In this document: in pieces, positions 62,219-64,000 of the stretch | Layout of the letters: the number at the start of each line of letters is the position of its first letter | Numbering within the stretch: the stretch's first letter is position 1 | From: Pyrinomonadaceae bacterium | Lineage (GTDB): Bacteria > Acidobacteriota > Blastocatellia > Pyrinomonadales > Pyrinomonadaceae | Length of the DNA: 64,000 bases | NCBI GenBank assembly: GCA_026129865.1 | Contig: JAHCHG010000007.1 | Coordinates: 1 to 64,000 of the forward strand | Reading direction: 5' to 3' | Made by a program: the position numbers and the translations under genes | The notes under the pieces: generated by a model | The model's database searches: none | Told to the model about the DNA's origin: nothing | What the model saw: the letters and a program-made list of their open reading frames with translations, nothing else

Positions 62219-64000
62219 CTATTTCGTCAGCGCAGGCGCCGGAGACTCAACCGGATTTTCCGGTGTCTTGTTGTAATAATTAATGATCAGCTGCTGAACG
62301 AAGCTGACAATGTTTCCCGCAAACCAGTACAGAAGAAGCCCGGCAGGCGCGCTCCACATAATAAAAAGCATCATAACCGGCATCAGATAGGTCATCATTT
62401 TCTGCTGCATTTGCTGTTCCGGCGTAACCGGAGCTGATGTCGGCGAGAATTTCATCGAAAGGATCATCGAAAATGCAAAGCCGAATTCCAAAATATGCCA
62501 CGGATCGCCGGCAGATAGATCGGGAAGCCAGAGGAACGATGCCTGTCGGAACCCGAGTGAAACCGAGACAGTAATATACAGGGCGATCAAAAGCGGAAAC
62601 TGCAAAACCATCGGAAGACATCCGCCGATCGGCAGCGCGTCTTTTGTCATCTTAAGCTGCTGCATCTGCAACTCGCGCATGCGCGGATCGTCGTTCGGGA
62701 CGCCTTTCTTTTGCAGGGCTTTGAGTTTTTCCTGCAATTCTTTCATTTTAGGCGCGTTAGCCGCGCTTTTCTTGAACGATTTCGATTGATACCATCTCAG
62801 CGGAAACAGCAAAGAATAGAAAAAGAGCGTGAAAATGATGATCGACCAACCGTAGTTGTAAGTGAATCCGTAGAGAAAATTCAGCGCATACAGAATCGGC
62901 ACCGACAATGGTTTTGTCAGGAATGAAAACCACCCGTAATTGATAAAATCTTCAATATCGATCGGGCGACCGACGGCATCGGTAATCTTCTTGTTATAAG
63001 CGCTTAAAACAAAATAATCTTTGGTTCCGGTGTAGATCTTGGTCGAAGCCCCGTCTGCCGATACCGGTACAAATGCCGAAATCAAATGCCGTGTCTGTTT
63101 TGTTTCAGGATTTCTTGTTATCCAGCTAAATATTCCGGTGAAAACCGGATTTATTTCGACCTCGTATTTTGACGCGCGATATTCCAAACCCTGACCCGGC
63201 TGCGAAGGGATGGCAGCCATCGCAAAATATGTATCGCCGACGCCCGCCCAGTCGACCGATCCGGGAACCTGCGTAACGCCGGTTTCCTGATCGTCGACAA
63301 TTGTAGTTCCGTGAAACCGCTCGCTCGAACCGTTTACCGTTGCAACGCCTTCCGGTTCGACTTGATAAAAATTGTAATGATTGATGCCGTGGTCGCCGAT
63401 GCTGGAACCGATCGCAAGTTTTGTCGTCGGAACCACCTGACCATTCTTTAGAACCTTTATTTTCAGATCGGTCAGGTAACTGTCCGCTTGAAAAGTGTAA
63501 GATTTGACCACTTCCAATCCGAGCGCTTCATCGCGAAGAGTAAAATCTATCTGGCGCGTTTCATTTCCCGCAAGGTTTATCGACGATTCGTCGCCGGAAA
63601 CCTCGTAATTGCGCTGGTTGATCACCGCGTCGACCGCCGCGTCTCCGGTTACAAGCCGAAACGGAACTTCGCGCGGTTCGCGCTTAAGTGCTTCCGGCGC
63701 AACAAGTTCGAGCGGTTTTCCCTCGCCGTCAAGCGAAGCGTCGGCATAGAGTTTCTTGCCGTTCGTGTCCTCGACCGAAACATTCTTCAATAGAACCCAG
63801 CTTGTTGCGAGGGCTCCTTTCGAATCGAGTTTAACTTCAAAAAGCGGTGAACTTATCGCAATTTCCTTATTAGGAACATTATCGGGAGTCGAAGCAACAG
63901 GAGTTGCGGGCGTTTCGGCAGGTTTGTTTTCCGCAACGACCGGTGCCGGTGCGGTATTCGTATTTTCCTGGGAAACGTTTGCGTTCGTGTTCGCCTGCTC
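62219..64000 (-). CDS. yidC: Membrane protein insertase YidC, N-terminal part outside the window
   Basis: The frame runs off the right edge, so the start is not seen. The large periplasmic P1 domain begins around FEVKLDSKGALATSW (near 63820) and has VKSYTFQADSYLTDLKI. The insertase core has NYGWSIIIFTLFFYSLLFPL, PLRWYQSKSFKK, LPMVLQFPLLIALY and the terminal MMLFIMWSAPAGLLLYW. It inserts proteins into the inner membrane. A Gram-negative-type protein; 593 codons are in the window. Confidence 0.95.
   Translation of the reverse strand, partial: EQANTNANVSQENTNTAPAPVVAENKPAETPATPVASTPDNVPNKEIAISSPLFEVKLDSKGALATSWVLLKNVSVEDTNGKKLYADASLDGEGKPLELVAPEALKREPREVPFRLVTGDAAVDAVINQRNYEVSGDESSINLAGNETRQIDFTLRDEALGLEVVKSYTFQADSYLTDLKIKVLKNGQVVPTTKLAIGSSIGDHGINHYNFYQVEPEGVATVNGSSERFHGTTIVDDQETGVTQVPGSVDWAGVGDTYFAMAAIPSQPGQGLEYRASKYEVEINPVFTGIFSWITRNPETKQTRHLISAFVPVSADGASTKIYTGTKDYFVLSAYNKKITDAVGRPIDIEDFINYGWFSFLTKPLSVPILYALNFLYGFTYNYGWSIIIFTLFFYSLLFPLRWYQSKSFKKSAANAPKMKELQEKLKALQKKGVPNDDPRMRELQMQQLKMTKDALPIGGCLPMVLQFPLLIALYITVSVSLGFRQASFLWLPDLSAGDPWHILEFGFAFSMILSMKFSPTSAPVTPEQQMQQKMMTYLMPVMMLFIMWSAPAGLLLYWFAGNIVSFVQQLIINYYNKTPENPVESPAPALTK

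Overview
The window looks like a chromosomal segment of a Gram-negative Acidobacteriota, most likely of the Blastocatellia/Pyrinomonadales type. This is inferred from a GWxTD-domain protein, a secreted VWA protein, TolB-like/TPR proteins, a large-P1-domain YidC, LpxL- and OmpA-type envelope proteins, moderate GC and a selenocysteine-dependent SelD. No rRNA or marker phylogeny is available here, so the assignment is tentative.

Left part (about 0.3-30 kb) is ordinary chromosome: a TolB/NTF2/YciI fusion, an SRPBCC protein, two MacB-like permeases, tRNA-Ala(GGC), a heptamer repeat array, enoyl-CoA hydratase, PilZ, TrxB with a strong terminator, lipocalin, FmdB/VWA/OmpA-PEGA proteins, ThyA, two methyltransferases, a TPR protein, a DUF1287 lipoprotein, an acyltransferase-KAS-KAS-ACP lipid cluster, a glycosyltransferase and AsnB, a GNAT protein, the GWxTD protein, then TatC-TatAB-SelD-ParB-ParA. 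SelD is read through an in-frame UGA (Sec13).

The right part carries the conserved origin-type cluster yidC-jag-mnmE ... mnmG-parA-parB, all on the minus strand, but mnmE and mnmG are separated by about 27 kb. A tyrosine-recombinase element sits against the 3' end of mnmE. A 14-bp near-perfect copy of the mnmE terminal coding sequence (the TFCI codons) occurs at 34789-34802, so the element probably spans about 34.79-60.39 kb.

The island has two halves. The plus-strand cargo (35.0-47.4 kb) holds a SNF2-type helicase, a DUF4391 protein, a type III Mod methyltransferase, a RhuM-like DNA-binding protein, a Doc/Fic toxin-like protein, a type III Res nuclease-helicase and a metallophosphoesterase with an unrecognised N-terminal half. 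The first six look like one composite restriction/toxin defence locus. The minus-strand half (47.5-60.1 kb) holds a GmrSD-like DUF262/DUF1524 nuclease, a two-gene unit of unknown function, decayed gene remnants (an EEP nuclease and a duplicated HTH protein), and a replication/mobility module: a DUF6371 primase-like protein, a P4-type primase-helicase, small HTH and zinc proteins, an unknown 406-aa protein, the integrase and an excisionase-like protein with phased repeats upstream. Between the island and mnmG lies an isolated TssB-TssC fusion gene.
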